Below, piece after piece: positions 56,622-56,644 of a DNA stretch of 56,644 nt (position 1 is its first letter; each line of letters starts with the position of its first letter). The notes below the pieces were generated by a model that was given only the letters and a program-made list of their open reading frames with translations, searched no databases and was not told the origin of the DNA. Position numbers and translations under genes: made by a program. The stretch is from Lysobacteraceae bacterium UBA6001 (GTDB lineage Bacteria; Pseudomonadota; Gammaproteobacteria; Xanthomonadales; Xanthomonadaceae). Where the stretch lies: positions 1 through 56,644 of the forward strand of contig DJAN01000196.1 of assembly GCA_002429615.1 (NCBI GenBank), given 5' to 3'.

Positions 56622-56644
56622 CGCCATGGATGGCGCCATCGAGC

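Overview
The window is a GC-rich gammaproteobacterial chromosome segment, most likely from the Xanthomonadaceae (Xanthomonas, Pseudoxanthomonas, Stenotrophomonas or Lysobacter side; genus not resolved). Supporting signs are the thrABC operon followed by a complete hisGDCBHAFI operon, a TrpR-type repressor gene directly in front of hisG, an ExoP-type GH3 glucosidase paired with a sodium/sugar symporter, a RegB/RegA pair, and many copies of a GTAG-headed palindromic repeat of the SMAG/REP type. No phage, IS transposase, integrase, rRNA or CRISPR array was seen.

Layout. 1-5000: exported GH3 beta-glucosidase lipoprotein and a sugar symporter. 4983-6871 (minus): RegA/RegB redox two-component system. 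7019-8972: ispG and a PAP2 phosphatase. 9153-13954 (minus): tightly packed DUF4190 protein, methyltransferase, pyrD, murB, EamA transporter and Asp/Glu racemase. 14075-15607 (minus): ALDH7-type aldehyde dehydrogenase. 15779: tRNA-Arg(CCT). From 15856 to about 22800 lies an accessory patch of small secreted, lipoprotein or membrane ORFans. It includes a gene split by an in-frame amber codon, a yedK (SRAP) gene with a frameshift in a C7 tract, a G9 tract in front of a membrane-protein gene, and a decayed second copy of the yedK 3' end.

22939-25782 holds a DUF2167 / membrane protein / membrane-anchored J-protein operon and two small genes. 25884-30899 is the threonine operon with a Thr-codon-rich leader peptide and competing hairpins. 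31025-35020 holds an L,D-transpeptidase-like gene, an Fnr-type regulator, hisS and two ORFans. 35120-42570 is the histidine regulon: a 30-bp palindromic operator, the TrpR/YerC-type regulator, then eight his genes joined by 4-11 bp overlaps or close packing. 42635-47483 has a secreted metallophosphoesterase and, on the minus strand, methionine-salvage mtnB-mtnD-mtnC followed by a secreted C13 (caspase-like) protease. 47609-50570 has two paralogous amino-acid permeases. 50753-56471 has a Nudix hydrolase, serA divergent from a D-2-hydroxyglutarate dehydrogenase-like flavoprotein, and a coupled DUF2388-DUF4105 pair.

The core genes serve amino-acid synthesis (Thr, His, Ser, Met salvage), isoprenoid, pyrimidine and cell-wall precursor synthesis. 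Regulation visible in the sequence includes leader-peptide attenuation (thr), a repressor operator (his), and two redox-sensing regulators (RegB with its quinone motif and Cys; Fnr type with four Cys). GTAG repeats lie at every convergent gene end between single genes that I could examine. Start sites are my choices from signal peptides, Shine-Dalgarno sequences and stop/start overlaps.
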